The position numbers and the translations under genes were made by a program. Below the pieces are notes generated by a model. That model did not search any database. It was not told the origin of the DNA and saw nothing but the letters and a program-made list of their open reading frames with translations. This document shows, piece by piece, positions 46,601 through 62,149 of a DNA stretch of 64,000 nucleotides (position 1 is its first letter; the number at the start of each line of letters is the position of its first letter). The DNA comes from Phallusia mammillata (lineage: Eukaryota > Chordata > Ascidiacea > Phlebobranchia > Ascidiidae). Location: positions 74,545 to 138,544 of the forward strand of contig QLIY01000014.1 in NCBI GenBank assembly GCA_003260075.1, in the 5' to 3' direction.

Positions 46601-49600
46601 ACTTGGACATGGACAAATAGTTTCTTCTCGTTCACAGTCGACAAGTGGCAAGCGGTTGAACTACTTTGCTGCGCGATGACGTCATACTTCACTAACCAGT
46701 CTATGCGGTTCGTGACCCTTGAACCCATGGTGAGGTCATTCGAGGTCGAGAGAAAGTGGGTGACTTCAGCAGTAAGGTAAGTTTAGGTTGTTGGACATAT
46801 TTTGTTGGACAATGTTTTTGCTTGGTTTTGACGGGGTTCGAACCCAGGACTCTTCGACTTGGAATCCTCGTCAGGATTTTGTTTATTCTTTAGATGAGTC
46901 CGGCGCCTAGGACTGTTTTCTTTTAATATATTTATGCGAGTCCAATTTTTGACAAATAATCGAATATCTATTAGAAATAAATAGGGTGACTGCGTCGCAC
47001 CTGAAATGGTAAGGAATCATGATTTAATGTCATTAGAAAACTGTATTTTGCGGCTCCGACAGTGCATCTATTTCACATCAACAAATGAACTGCTGTGTAA
47101 AATTGTTGGCAAAACAGCTTATTCGCAATTTGTCCGGGCTACACAAAACACTTTAAAATCGGTTACTTTTCGTTTTTGCACTTTACAATACACGATCAGT
47201 TAGCCTGCAAGAAAATAATAATCGTTTGGGTCGAAAGCTTTTCCACCCTTGGTTTTCTTGTCTTTACATTTTGTTCATAAATTGGTTACAGAACTCAGCG
47301 TCTTTCTAACTGCTGGACCGCCGCACACGCCGTGTCCCTCCTACTCTGCTCCGGGAGAATCCAAGAAGCAAGTCGCCTAGCGATGGGGGTTGGGGACTGG
47401 CGATGTGCCACTGTCCTCTCCGCAATCTCCGACAAAGTCCGCGCCTTTACAGAGGACAACCAGCGTCACGTGGCTATCAACGGTTACCAGGGCAATGGCA
47501 ATAACCCCCCATGTGTCCTCACTATCCTCCAGGACAGATTCAAGGGCTTGATCCCCTGTGAGATCCTTCAGGAGTCAACTTCTTCTTGGGAAGATGTAGA
47601 AAATGTTTCCAAGTTTGACCCCGAAGCTCTTTACCCCGAAGGGGGGGGGGATCCAAGAAGCAAGTCGCCTAGCGATGGGTGTGGGGGACTGGCGATGTGC
47701 CACTGTCCTCTCCGCAATATCAGATAAAGTCCGTGCCCTTACAGAAGGCAACCAGCGTCACGTGGCCATTAACGGTTACCAGGGCAACGGAAAAGATCAT
47801 CCATGTGTCCTTAGTATCCTCCAGGACAGATTCAAGAGCTTAATTCCCTGCGAGATCCTTCAGGAGTCAACTTCTACGTGGGAGGATGTAGAAAATGTTT
47901 CCAAGTTTGACCCCGAAGCTCTTTACCCCGAACTCGTTGACCTTTTCCTGGTCGCGGTCATGACCGGGAGTGACCTCGCGTCGTGGGCGGCTAAGTTTAC
48001 TCTGGGTCATTTGAAGGATCAATGTCGAAGATTGAGTTTTCTGGTCGATCCGGATACGTATCTTCCCGCTCCTCCACTTTACTTGCCCCAGCCTACACCG
48101 GATGAGCACGTCGGTATGTATACGAACTAATACATGTTCTCTTACATAAATATGGTTTTAAAATGGTTAACTTTTGGCATTTTAGGTAAATAGTTGATAC
48201 TATGTTATGTTGTTCATTTCAAAGCAATAATTATGTTATTTTATGCCGTATGGGTTTCTTAAATCGCTGCAATTAAAAAAACCATTAAAATACAGTAAAC
48301 CTCGGTTAATCCGGATCTTCGCCTAATTCGGACAAAACTCGTGGTACAAATGATTTGTAATGTGGCAAGACTTTAACTAATCGACTTCGCTTAATCCGGA
48401 TTTTTTGGATCCAAACGGGTCCGAAATACCAGATTTACTGTAACTCGCTTGGTCATCTTGCCATTAAAAAATCATAGTGAGCTAGTGGTGAACTAAGTGC
48501 ATCTAATTTTCAAACTGGTATTTGCCTGTCAAAAAAATTCTCAGTTTTCCACATTTTTAGTGACACTTGTTTAATTTTATTAAGGTAACGCTTCATCCAT
48601 TCACCTGCGTCAAAAGATCTCAGCTCTTCTTCGCTTATCACTAGTCATCTTCCATTCCATTGGCATCACCGAGGAAGCCTCTTCCTGGTACATCCGGAAA
48701 CTAGAGGAGCGATCTAAATCTCCAAACTCAACATCAGCATCCCAAACTCCTCCTAAATCCTCCTTGGAAAGTTTGAGCTCCCCGGAGTGCCAAGCTCTTC
48801 TTTCTTCCTACAGAGAGGTTTGCTCCCTGATGTGGGCTCTTTATGTCCGGGAGCAGGTGTCCTTGCACTCTAGGAGGTACCAGGTCCTCCGGGAAGCGGC
48901 TCAGCCATGCAACTCCTCCCTTCGTGATTGTTTATCATGGATTGAAAGGATCAGGCCGTTTGCTAAGTTCTTACAATGCGAAGCGGAGATGCAGGATATA
49001 GTTTTGTGTCTTGTTTCTGGCATGAAATTCGATTTCGATGTCGCTACGACCCTAGCGACTTACTTCTATGACTCCAAGCTAGTCGAGCCTAAAGTTGCGA
49101 CGCGGTATAAACAAATAATGTCGAAAATGCGTAAAGTCACAGTGCCTTTAAATCGCCATGAAAATGCAACCTCAGACAATAACAGCTCAGATGCAGCATC
49201 ACTTGATCAGCATAACATGACCATGCAGCCGTTAACGGTCTTCTACCAACGTCAGTGTAGAGGGGGGGGGGGGCGACGCGGTACAAACAAATAATGTCGA
49301 AAATGCGTAAAGTCACAGTGCCTGTGCATCGCCTTGATAATGCAACCTCCGACAATAACAGCTCAGATGCAGAATCACTTGATCAGCAAAACATGACCAT
49401 GCAGCCGTTAACGGTCTTCTACCAACGTCAGTGTAGATCCAACTTACAGCATGCAGATAACAAATGCTTCCAGCACATTTTTATGAAGCAAAAGCAATCG
49501 CTAGATGGCACTGGTGCGTCCAGCACATCGATGACCCTTATGAGCGGGGGGGGGGGCTGCTTCCAGCATATTTTTATGAAGCAAAAACAACCGCTAGATG

Positions 49601-52600
49601 GCACTGGTGCGTCCAGCACATCGATGACCCTTATGAGCGTGGATGAAGAACTAGGGGCTTCAAATCGAAGTTTTCCATTTGAGTCTGACCATTTATATCA
49701 TCAGTTCATTGCACAGCTGTTTGATATTATCCTAGACAAGTCTGTTGCGTTGAGAAAGTTCACCAAAAGCGGGAAAAAGATAAAGAAAGCGAAAATGCCG
49801 CACAAATTACTTGTGTTAGGTAATCGCTTTCAGATTGCTTCAGAAGAACTTAACTCTGTCGCTGATGTCAGTGTTTCTCGGTTAAAGAAATTCAGCTCTC
49901 GCGTTGAATCAAGGATTTCTCCGGAATATTTTTCAACACCGAAGTCAGCTATCAAGAAAACCTCCTCTATGGTCGACGTTTCGAAAAACCCCAGTCGCTT
50001 ACTGCAGTTCAAAAGTCCAGATTTTTCATCACAAGACAACCTATCCAACCCTGGCCCGTCTAGGGGTCTTTATCGTTACTTTAGCTTGCCTGAAGTTAAC
50101 GAAACTCAAGCTGAAGAAAGGTTGCATCCTCTGCCTGTTGAATGTCCAACTTTGGAGCAAGATAAGGTTCCACCAGGGATGAGGAACCGGCTTAAACGGT
50201 TGTCGTCTTACGCTAATTGGCTGGAGCTCTGGTCTGAAAAGTATTTACCAAGTCAAAGCAACACAGCTGCTTCTGCAATGAGGTTGACTATCACAAAGGA
50301 CCAACTATTAACAGGTGATGTTTTGTTGCATTTTTGATCAAGTTTTTGCTGTATTTTTTCATCATCACTTGTGGTGGCAATAAATTGAGTATTTTTTGTC
50401 CATCTAGAGCAGTGGTTCTCAAACTGTGGTCCGTGTACCACTAGTGGTACGTCAGGGCTTTCTGCTATACATAATACAAGCCATCAAAAATTGCTGCTCA
50501 ACTGACCCAACTGATCAGCCCTGTTTTTTGCAGAACCAATGTCTAGGGCGTTTTTTAGGGATTGCTAACATGCTGGTTTTAAAAATAAGCTAGTGTAGTA
50601 GAGAAGAACTTTTGGTTTATCCATTTAAACAAGATTTAGGTGAAAGAGTCGTCAAGTGGTACGCAATCAGTATAACTTTGAGAACCACTGATCTAGGGTG
50701 CACAACCTGCGGTCGTGAACATGTATGCTGTAATATATGTACTGGGGGCCGTGACTTAAATAAAACTCAAAATATCATATGTTTGGATTTCAAAACAAAA
50801 CTGCTCTAAATAGATTAAGAGTTTTACCAACCTAGTATCCATATGTGTCTGACTTTTTGTGCGCCTATTGTGTGTTTGACAACATAAGAGTTAGAAGATT
50901 ATGTTTCCTCCAGGTTTGGTTGTGGCTGAACTCAGATTCGGAACTCGCGATTATTTCAAAACCACCGGAACCGGCAGCAGTAACTCCGATCGCACGAGTC
51001 AGCCTGCGAGTGAGCGAGAAAGCGAGGATGACGTCACGACCGTCAGCTCCATCGATGACGTAAGCAAATGACGTCATATTATGGAATTGCTGAACCTTGA
51101 GCTGAATTTTTTTATTTTTTTCAATTTTTTTTCAACATTTTATTGATGATGACGTAAGATGATGTGGTTGGGCTACTGATGACGTCACGAATATTGCAAA
51201 ATTGTGGAAAAAAATTTTGTTTTACGCATTTGTTTTTGTTTTGTCAATATTTTTTGTTGATGACGTAGCTTGATATTGTGGGGCATCTGATGACGTCACT
51301 AATGAACAGAGAGAAATATATGGGCGATTGTTCTGTGAATTAGATTTTTGTCTGATTTCTGCAAAACAGATTTAAATTGTGATATTTTCAGGCACACCAG
51401 GTGGCAGACAAGAGCGACGCGGCGATCTCGAAAGCTGTGAGTGAACACTTGATAGCAGATGATGATGGTGAAAAAGATGATAATGGAGAGGTGGAAGGTG
51501 AAACATTGTTCAGTGACACCCCGTCACGTAATTTCAAAAATTTCAAACATTAGCCATCTAGCCAGTGACCTGTTATTGTCTATTTAAGAAGGAAGAGATA
51601 CATGATATTAATAATTGCCAATGACAGCATAGATGAACAGGTTTTGGAAATTCGGCAGCATGTGATGAGCCACAAGCCAATTTTTACTAAATATTTAGGC
51701 CATTGGAAACTACTGTTCTGACAGGCAACACAATCATCCACGATTAGTGAAAAGCTAAAATTAAATTAAAATATTCACATATTTATGCCTTAGCTGTAGA
51801 TGAAGTCGACGCAACGATTGTTGACGTCACAGCAGCAGAAGACAATGGAGAAGAAGATAAAGATTCGACAACTAAAGAATCTCCGGCAGACGAACATGCC
51901 AGCGATGAAAGTATGAACATTTATCGTTTATTGATGCTTTTAGTAGCTGAACTCAATAAATAAATACAATGTTTGTTACGTCATACACATATTTCACACT
52001 TATTAACGTCGTTTGTGACGCCACACAGACATTTCAATAACACAATGTCAAGAACACAGACGACTTCTTGAATAGAAAAAAAATTGAATTCCTGAATATT
52101 ACAACTATTTAGGTTTGAGTGAAGTTAAGTAAAAAATAAATATCGAAATTATCCTTGAAACTTAATGTCTAATCCTGTCCCGAGCAACTTCTAATTTATT
52201 AAACAGGACTTTTTCTCCAAGTTTTATGTGACGTGAGATGGTGTTAATGGCTCTATCAAGTTTTATGACGTCTTGCTGACGTAATATATAGTTTGTGACG
52301 TCAGGTCGTTGTGGTTCACTGAGTTTAAATCAACTCTGCATCAAAAGCATTTTGCAGACGAATCCGGTTAATCGCATAAGCAATCCACCAAGTGTTTTAT
52401 GCAATTAACCACATTATGCGATAATCCGGACGATTTTCTTGACAAATGACCAACATTGGGATTTACGATCCCTATGCGGCTAAACGGATTGTGCGATTAA
52501 CCGGATTTGTTGTCACAAGAATTTGTGTTTTTTTCAGAAGACGCAACTCTTAGAACAGAAGATCTTCTTGATGGAACGGATTCCCAGGCTCCAGGTAAAA

Positions 52601-55600
52601 TTGTTGCTTCCTTCGTTTTTTTTTTAAAAGTCGGTTTTACAGAACTTTCTTGAAATATTCTCTTCTGATACACTGGTAATATTTCTACAAATCCTTTTTT
52701 TTTTTTTTTAATCCGACAATCAGGTCTTTAGTCTTAAGAGTAAGACGTCATTCTCTAACATTTGCAGAGAGTGTTGCGGGCGCCTCTAGTGTCGAACCCG
52801 ACGGGGGAGGATTACGAAAACCGAAGCCCCAACACCAACAACCTCCTTCCAGCAACGAGAGCGTGGCAGGCGTCGTTCGAAGCGAGATTCAAAATGTGCT
52901 ACTCGCTCAACAGGTGTCGCTGCTGAGTCAAATTCTGCTCGGTCAAACCATGATCGCGTCACAAGGTGGCGCTACACAACCAGGAGCTCCAAACCCGATT
53001 TTAAATGGAGTTCTACAGTCTCTGGTCCCGGGGTTTTCCCTTCCAGCCCCACAACAAGCCCCAAGTGCCCCACAACACCAGGTTGAAGCTAAAGTTGAAG
53101 AGCCCCCGATGCCGCCCATGTATCCCCAGCAAACCGTCCCGCGGAGCCCAGAAAAGAAATTCGCGATCCCTCTGTTTCACGTCCCGGGGATAACAAAGTC
53201 TTTGGATCAGAAATCCGTGAATTTGCAGAAGACCCCAAACTCGCGGCAAGCCTGGGCATCCTCCACCGCTGCGAAGAAGACTCGATATGAGCAGGAAACT
53301 TCATCACCTCCTCATCCCAACCGGATGCGACTTATCAACCTCGAATCCCCGAATAAACCGCTCCTGGTGAAAGACCTTGGCGCTTCACAAACCGCCCCAA
53401 AACAAGTAATTCCCGAAGCCCCAACCCAGCTCCCCCCGAAGGGTCACAAACCAGACGTATATTCCCACCATGATGACTTAACGCAACCTCCACCTCAAAA
53501 TGTTGACCCCGCCCCTCAACAAAACCAGAATTTTCTAAAATTCCCGTCAGTCCCGCGTCGCGAGCAGGCGTACAGGTCACGTGTTCCAGGCCCGGCGGCG
53601 TCCGGCGCGTACAGGACACAATTTCCGATCCTACAGACGGACGTAGCGCCCCCAACTCGTCCTCAGTTCCAACAATCCGTGCCGAGGAGGGCGTGGTCGG
53701 CTGAGTCGGCTCCCGCCCCCTTTTCTCGCATCAGGGAAATACCCGAGCGTGACGTGCCTCAACTTCGAAGGGAACTGGTTCCGAGGCTGATCGACCCGCG
53801 CGAGGTTTTGGCTTACGAAGGAAGAAAACAAGGATTTAAAACAGTTGCCAAGGTAACCACAATACACTGTATGTGACGTAATGCTAACGCAACAATATGG
53901 TCTGTGTTTTTTCGCGTTTTTATTCAAAATTTGTATTTTTGTTAAATCACCACGAAACCTTATGACAGACAAATAACTTGTTTCGGGTGGTTTTAAAAAG
54001 TTTCTATTTAAATAAAAAAACGAGTATTACAAGTTTCGTACTTGTACTATATTTTGAAATGTGTATAACTTTTAATAAAAGTGAAGCATTTTGTGGATTT
54101 TTGGACTTGGTCAACGCTTATATCAACAAAATTATTGAAAAGAATATTTGACATTTATTTTCACTCCCAGTTTTAAGTTAAGTCGGATTTTTCTGGACGC
54201 GTTCGGGTTTCAGTTTGAGTAAAAAACTTCTAATCTAACTTCATACTCATATTTATGTCCTAATATCACTTTGGTATATATAACTTTCTTTTTCGGGTTG
54301 GGTCGGTTTTGGTGTTGTACTTTGGGTTCATGCCAGGTTACAACCCTTTTCTCCACCGCTTAGAAATTGACACGTTTCCTACATAGTTTATCAATTTACA
54401 AATTGATATGAATATATTCATTCGTTTGTCGAAATCAATGGATCACGTCAATGGTAAAAATAACGGCTCAAATAAACGTAAAAAGCGACATGCTTTATTG
54501 TTCAAACGTTTCGGCAATTGCTCATACCATCATTAGCGATATGAAGGGACACATTAGTTACAATGTTACATCTTATGGCAAATAAACAAACCAGTACGAT
54601 TGTTTTTCAGAGCAATGTTCCAAGCTCCCGGGCGCCTCCAGTGCCTATGATGCAGGTCAAAGCACCGTTGTTCGAATCCAGAGCAGTTCGGGAAAGCACT
54701 AAGCCAAGCATCGCACAACGTGAGATAGCTGACAAGGAAAACATGGACCCGGATAAATGGGAAACGAGAGAACCAAAAACAAGAATGCGAAAAACAACAG
54801 AAACCAAACAAGGTGATAATCGGCAAATTTGAAATGATTTTCATTGTTTATTAATTTTGAGTTAAAATACAAAATCTTAACTGGGATCGGTCATGAAGCG
54901 CCTACGTAAACCAGCGATCACGGCGCAGGGGGGGGGGGATTTGAAATGATTTTCATTGTTTATTAATTTTAAGTTAAAATACAAAATCTTACTGGGATCG
55001 GTCATGAAGCGCCTACGTAAACCAGCGATCACGGCGCACTGATATATAAATCACAGTATGCCATACCTATTAAAGACGTTATAACGAATAAAGCCGGTCA
55101 CCAAGCACTCACCATATGGCAACGCACAGGCTAGAAAAAACTAGCCGCAACGCCTTTAATAGGCCTGCATGGCGTAGTATAATTTCCCCTGTAAATGTGC
55201 AACTTTAGATTAGTGAAATACAACTTAGGAACACTAAAGACAGAGTGCAATTTACAGTAGTATATGCCGGGTCTGTTAAAGGCGTTATAGCGGATCAGTC
55301 GGTCACCAAGCATTCATGCTGTTTATTAATGTGTACGTTAGTCAACGCGCCCAATAATAATATTCAATATTTTCGCGCTTGTCCGTCACGCATGATAAGA
55401 CACCACACAGGCACTTGGACGTAATATTGGGGGGGGGGTGTTAGTCAACGCGTCCAATAATAATATTCAATATTTTCGTCCGTCACGCATGATAAGACAC
55501 CACACAGGCACTTGGACGTAATATTCCACTGAACAAACACTCAACGAGTGCTGGATTTTTTTTCAAGTTTTTACATCATTATTATGAGGCATTCTTAAGG

Positions 55601-58600
55601 ATGCAGCTAGCTACCATATGGGTTGGTAGTTTATGCTGTAAAGGCAAATAGATTGGTACAATTGGCTTGAAAGTGACTTTATTTACAGTGCTATGCTTGT
55701 ATTTATGTCAAAGGCGTGTATGTCACAATAAGTGTTTTATTTGAATGCCTTCGTTTAAGTATAGGATTGATTTTGATAGCAATTTTAACAGTTAGATTAG
55801 AATTAGCTTATTACGTCTTGTATTTAATTTCTGTTTTGCAAGAAAAGAGTATTTCTTTTTTCTGTTTTAAATGTAAGGTAAACAAGAAGACCATATAATA
55901 TTGTTGTAACGTGTGATCCAGTAGAAAGTTTTTGACCAACCTTTATTTCGGTTGATTCTAATTTTGACCATTAGCTTGACAAACCACACTTCCACCAGGG
56001 GGGGGGGGATAGATAAAAGACGTGTATACTTTTAAGCTATCGAGGTATTATTTATTGTGGACAAGCAACAACTTAACGCCCTAAAAGCATTTGCATACAA
56101 CTGTTGACATGTTTGAAGACGATTTTTAAATTTTGACTTATTTCACTTTCGGAGCAATTTTAACAGTTAGATTAGGATTAGCTTATTACGTCTCGTATTT
56201 AATTTTTATTTTTGCAAGATTTTTCTGTTTTAAATGTAAGGTAAACAAGAAGACCCTATAATATTGTTGTAACGTGTGGTCCAGTAGAAAGTTTTTGACC
56301 AACCTTATCTTAGGTTGATTCTAATTTTGACCATTAGCTTGACAAACCACACTTCCACCACTAGGTGCAGCAAACGCAATGGGACCATCTTTTGAAGGTT
56401 ACCTTGACCAGGATGCAATTAACCACGAGGTGGAGCAATTGAGCGGGAGTGACACTGATGGAATGATGACACCGGCCGACGCCCATTTTATTGCTTCTGT
56501 GGGAAAAAGGGTCAGTTTCCATTCATTTTAATGCTAATTCCAACAGAAATTGAATGACGTTGAAAATGATGACGTCATCACTGCCATGATTTGTTACATT
56601 TTTATTTTTCGGACGCAACCATAGCTGAGTTGGCAAATGCTTTTGCATAAGTCTGATTGTGGGTCTTCGTTCGTGAAGAGGACACATATTTTTGTCGCAC
56701 GTTTTTTATGTCTTTGATCGAGAAAAAAAGTGCTTGTATCGAAACTTTAACACATTAGGGATGTGCATCTAAAGTTGTGCACTGCACATTTTGAAGCCAA
56801 TTGACCCAGCGTTTCACTCACAGACCGCCAAATCGTAAGCAGGTGTGGGTTAGTGGAACGTTGTTAGGGACAGAGGGTGGTACTCGAGCGTTATGTAGCT
56901 TTTATAAGTTATTTTAAATCTTCCAGGTCCCAGTTAAACCTCGTATGAAAGATGCGCAACTTCAAGCCGTCCTTGAAGAGGTGAAAGATGACAGTGAGTC
57001 CTCATCCAAAGAGGAAGAGCAGGATTACAGGGATCGCCTCACCACCAAACCCCTCAAACCTCCTGGGGGGGGGGGGTCAAACCGCGCATGAAAGATGCGC
57101 AACTTCAAGCCGTCATTGAAGAAGTGAAAGATGATAGTGAGTCCTCATCCAAAGAGGAGGAGCAGGATTACAGGGATCGCCTCACCACCAAACCCCTCAA
57201 ACCTCCTCCTGATATTTTCCTCAAACTCAGGTTTGTCAAAAATTACACCGGAATTAGATAATAAGTGAAAAATTGTGGTACGAATTACGTAAAATAAAAC
57301 AAAATCCTGGCCCAAATTATTTGTTGTGTTCAACTTTGAACAGAACTCTGCGAATCTTATTTCATTTTTTCAAAATGTTTTGCCTGTTTTTACGAAATAT
57401 TAGTTTTCTATAATTATCTCCTGCAAATGTTTGCGAGACTTTTACTGGAAAGCAACAAATCAGGGGGGGGGGACGATAAACAAAGGGGGAAAAAAGAATG
57501 AAACGCAAGCACGTCACAATGCAGCGAAAACACTCCGCGATAACGAATGAAATCATTGGTTATATTCCACACAAGATATGCAGATTTTTTACGATATTTC
57601 GTTTTTAGTGTTTGTTTTTTTGTAATTTTGTCTGATGAGGTTCTGTGAAAACAATTTTCCAAAATATTTCGTTTCGACAGACTTGAAACTGACGTCATAC
57701 CGTCTGACGTTACAGAAGAACGCACAGGATTTTTGCATGTTGGTGACGTCAGCGTGGATAGCGTCAAGAGGGGAATACCCAAGAAAATGGGGGGGGGGAT
57801 TTTTACGATATTTCGTTTTTAGTTTGTTTTTTTGTAATTTTGTCTGATGGGGTTCTGTGAAAACAATTTTCTAAACTATTTCGTTTCCGTAGACTTGAAA
57901 CTGACGTCATACCGTCTGACGTTACAGAAGAACGTGCAGGATTTTTGCATGTTGGTGACGTCAGCGTGGATAGCGTCAAAAGGGGAATACCCAAGAAAAT
58001 GGTGAGTACCGCATCAGGTTTTCATGCGTCCCATATCCGTGGACAGCTATGTCGTAAAAAAATAAAAAATAAACTCGATTTTGTTGGAGGTATTTTTCCA
58101 CACTTGTAACGCTTGCATTTAAAACCATGTATGTAGTGTTTTGACCTTGTTCCCGAATAAAAATTATCTTATGTTTGTTTATGCATGATTAATTTGATTG
58201 CTTGAGTGATTTTGCGGCAACTTGCTTGACCTCTCACGTAGCATGTTAAGTTTATTTATTGTTGGTTTATATGACTTACCAATGTGAAATACGTATCTGT
58301 TTCATATTTATGTCTATTAATAACTTGGTTATATGATTCTATATGGGGGGGGGGGATTGATTGCTTGAGTGATTTTGTGGCAACTTGCTTGGCCTCTCAC
58401 GTAGCATGTTAAGTTTATTTATTGTTGGTTTATATCACTTACCCATGTGAAATACGTATGTGTTTCATATTTATGTCTATTAATAACTTGGTTATATGAT
58501 TCTATATGAATACGGTATTATATCAGCTTATCAGATTGTAATATCTGCTTTAACTTTTATTGTCCGGCGGTGTTTTCATTAACATTGCAACCATTAATTT

Positions 58601-58722
58601 GATCACAGACGCCCGCAGAAGTTCACTACAGGTCAGTGAGCGGAATTCGACCTGAAGTAACCCCGTACGCACCGGGTTTTCCCCCTGAACCGCAACCCGC
58701 TGTCAAGAGCGTTGAAACGATT

Positions 58723-58784
<62 letters not shown>

Positions 58785-59552
58785 ACGATTTTGTCCGATC
58801 ACGTTAAGGAGGTCAACAGGGTAGGTGACTTTACGGAATGAAGCCTCAATGTTTAATTTACTGTTCGGGCTTAGGTGTCTTTAGAAAAACGGGTTTTGAT
58901 TCGGGCCTGACTTTTTTTGAATATATTTAACTAGCTAAGTGGCCAGTTGCTGGACTTAATGTCAAACAGCCTTTAAACGCCTTGTTCAAAACCATTTGTC
59001 TATTGTGTTGGTTGTCTTAGTCTTTCCTGAGACTGCAATGTATAGAAAGACTTTCGGGCCTAAACGGGCTTCTCAAAAACGATTCGGGTTCGGGCCGGGT
59101 TTCGGGCTTGTGCTTTCGGGTTAGGGCTCCAATTTCGGGCCCGTTTACAACTGTGGTTTTAATGCAGGTGCGCGAAGTGCGTGAAGTAACAAGAGAACGT
59201 TGGACATCTGGAATGCAACAAATGGGAGCTCAGTTGGACGCAATTGATGCCATGGCTAAAAAGATGAACGACGACTTCAAGGTACTAGAACAATCACGAA
59301 ATATTTATACATTGAAACACTATACACGGACCTGTCATTAAGTTTAATGACGACTATAACGGCCCAAATAGAGGTAAAAAGCGACATACTTTAATAATCA
59401 AACGTTTCGGCAAATGCTTATGCCAACATCAGTGGTATGAAGGGTCACATCAGTTACACCTGTTTATATCCACTTGAGTCACGTAAAAGATTAATAAAAA
59501 GGTGTTAACAAGCGTCGCGTAAAACGATCGCTTTTTCCGTCTATTTAGGCCA

Positions 59553-59641
<89 letters not shown>

Positions 59642-62059
59642 TTGTTTCTTACCAAATATGCTCCACTACAAGTAAAATTCGTATTTGATTCTAGCCACAT
59701 TTTTCCAAAACGCAGAAAACTAGCATCAGGCGCATTAATCAGCTCAAAAATATGTAATACTTGGACTCGTTTGCCAGTACTTTTGAAATCCAAGCGGTCT
59801 TTGCGGACCGCACAAGCTTTAATGAAGGGCCGCAGGTTGCCCACCCCTGATTTAGACCGTTATGTTCATCATTATATTTATGTTTGGTGGTCAATTATTG
59901 ACCAACTTTACATACTGACTGAAAGCATAGTTTGATTGAAATATAACTTACATAGGTAGCTTGTATATATTTCAGTTTTTTACAAGATTTTTTCCTTTAA
60001 AATTTGCACAGAGTTCAGAACGACTTGTGCAGACCATTGACACACTGAGTGACGTCATGGCCCCTACGTCAAGCGACAGAAAACGGTAGGAGTAACTTTT
60101 ATGCTTAATGAATGGTACTGCCGTATTTATTGGATTGTAAGCCGCGGCTTATGAAGTTTTTTACCAATACCGTTTGTGCGGCTTACAGTCGAGGGCCACT
60201 TACATTTTCATACCATACCGATATTATTTCCACACCCTGCTTTTTGTTTTATTTCGCGTTCAAAATTCTTTTGCATATTGGCTTTACACGTTAACATGCG
60301 CTCTGCTGGGTAGAACTATTTGCGGGACTAACAGTTGTTGACAAATAGTTGTGATATCTAGCAACAGAAAGAAGTTCCATAAAACATGTATCTTACATTA
60401 CAATGTGCGGCTTACAATCGAGTAAATATGGTACCTATGCATTTCCTATGTCCTATACTCGCAACAAACATATGTATGTAATATTCCTTACTGACGAAAT
60501 GTGGAAACCTTACCCTCAGTGTTTTTTGTGAAAAGATCTCCGCCTTCCCGTGAACGAAGTCTCAGTCCAGTGGTTGAAGAACGAAGATCACCACGTGACA
60601 AGCTATCACCACGTGATGTCAGTAGAGATGCGCGAGCTCACCACGTGGTCAAATCGCCACGGAGCAGATCTCCGAGGTAAAAATGTTCGGTGTTTAAAAG
60701 TGATGCTCCTATTTCATACCATAAACCAGGGGTGTGCAAACTTTATCACTGATAGAATACAGTCAACATAATTAGACATCGGACCGCACCTATTTATCCG
60801 GTTTCTTTTCCCCCTTTCCCTGTCGTGTTAACCCACAATGCGCCAACCTCACTTTCTTGTGAGCTCTCTCCAAAAAACGCTTTATAACACGGTGTAGCTG
60901 CAGCGCGTTTCATCTACCAATTGTGCCCTTCACTGTTTTGTGCCCCATAACGTTTTAACGTTGCGCAGCTATTTCCGACTTGGTGATTGTTTTAGTGCAA
61001 TTGTGTCGCTTTTGAAAGGGCGCTTGTTTCAAATTACCGTGCCAAGCTAGATAAGATATAGCTGCACACATACACCATATGAAACATGTTTCGACCTATA
61101 AGGTCTCGTCACTGGTGACAACACATTAGGCGTATAACCAAATGTAGCCAGGCTATGCACCATGGTTGTTGTGCTTCTGGAGATAAGATATAAATTTGGA
61201 CCACTATACACGGATCTGTTCATAAGTTTAATGGTGAAAATAACGGCCCGGGGGGGGGGACACCATGGTTGTTGTGCTTCTGGAGATAAGATATAAATTT
61301 GAAACACTATGTACGGATCTGTTCACAACTTCAATGGCGAAAATAACGGCCTAAATAAACGTAAAAAACGACATGCTTTGTTGTACAAACATATCTGCAA
61401 ATGCTCATGTAATCATCAGTGATATGATGGGCCACATCAGTTACACCCGTTTATAATCACTTGATATAAATTTGCTAAAAACGATACTTTCGTTTCATTC
61501 CTGTACAGAGAATATGAGGTACCACGTGACCTGACAGTGGCGTATCAGCCAATGAGAGAGCCGGTTGCCAATAGATACGACCCCTCGTACGATTTCAACA
61601 CGGCTTCTTCGAGATACAGAGCACGATTGGAGGAAGCTTACAAACTTTCAACGTCGCATGGCAACGGTAGGATTATGTGGTCCATCACCATATATGGTCA
61701 TCACATCACATAACGTAAAATACAGAGAAATCATTATATCGTTTTTTGTACATTAATGCAATAGCGTATTAATGTACTTGCTTAACATTTTTGTTTGTGG
61801 GGGTTCTTGTGTTTTTGGCCAAAATTGTGATCGACCGCATAGTTCGTTTCTAAGTGGAACTAAGGTGAACAAACACACGTACATGCGTGGACGCTTCAGG
61901 GCTGATCCCAGTACGTGTGTATGTTACCCTTTGCTAATTTACTGTCAATCTGGCGATCCCCTACTACGAAGCTGACTGTGCAGCATACGAGGCAGGCAAC
62001 GGTGCATGTGACTCGACTTTCGGCGGTTTCTCCACTGAGCCTGTGTAGCTCAGTTGGTA

Positions 62060-62149
<90 letters not shown>

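Noticed and set aside
46832..46905. tRNA gene on the - strand (GGGTTCGAACCCCGTC)
   Set aside because: There is a B box but no convincing acceptor or D stem. At most it is a decayed tRNA-derived repeat.
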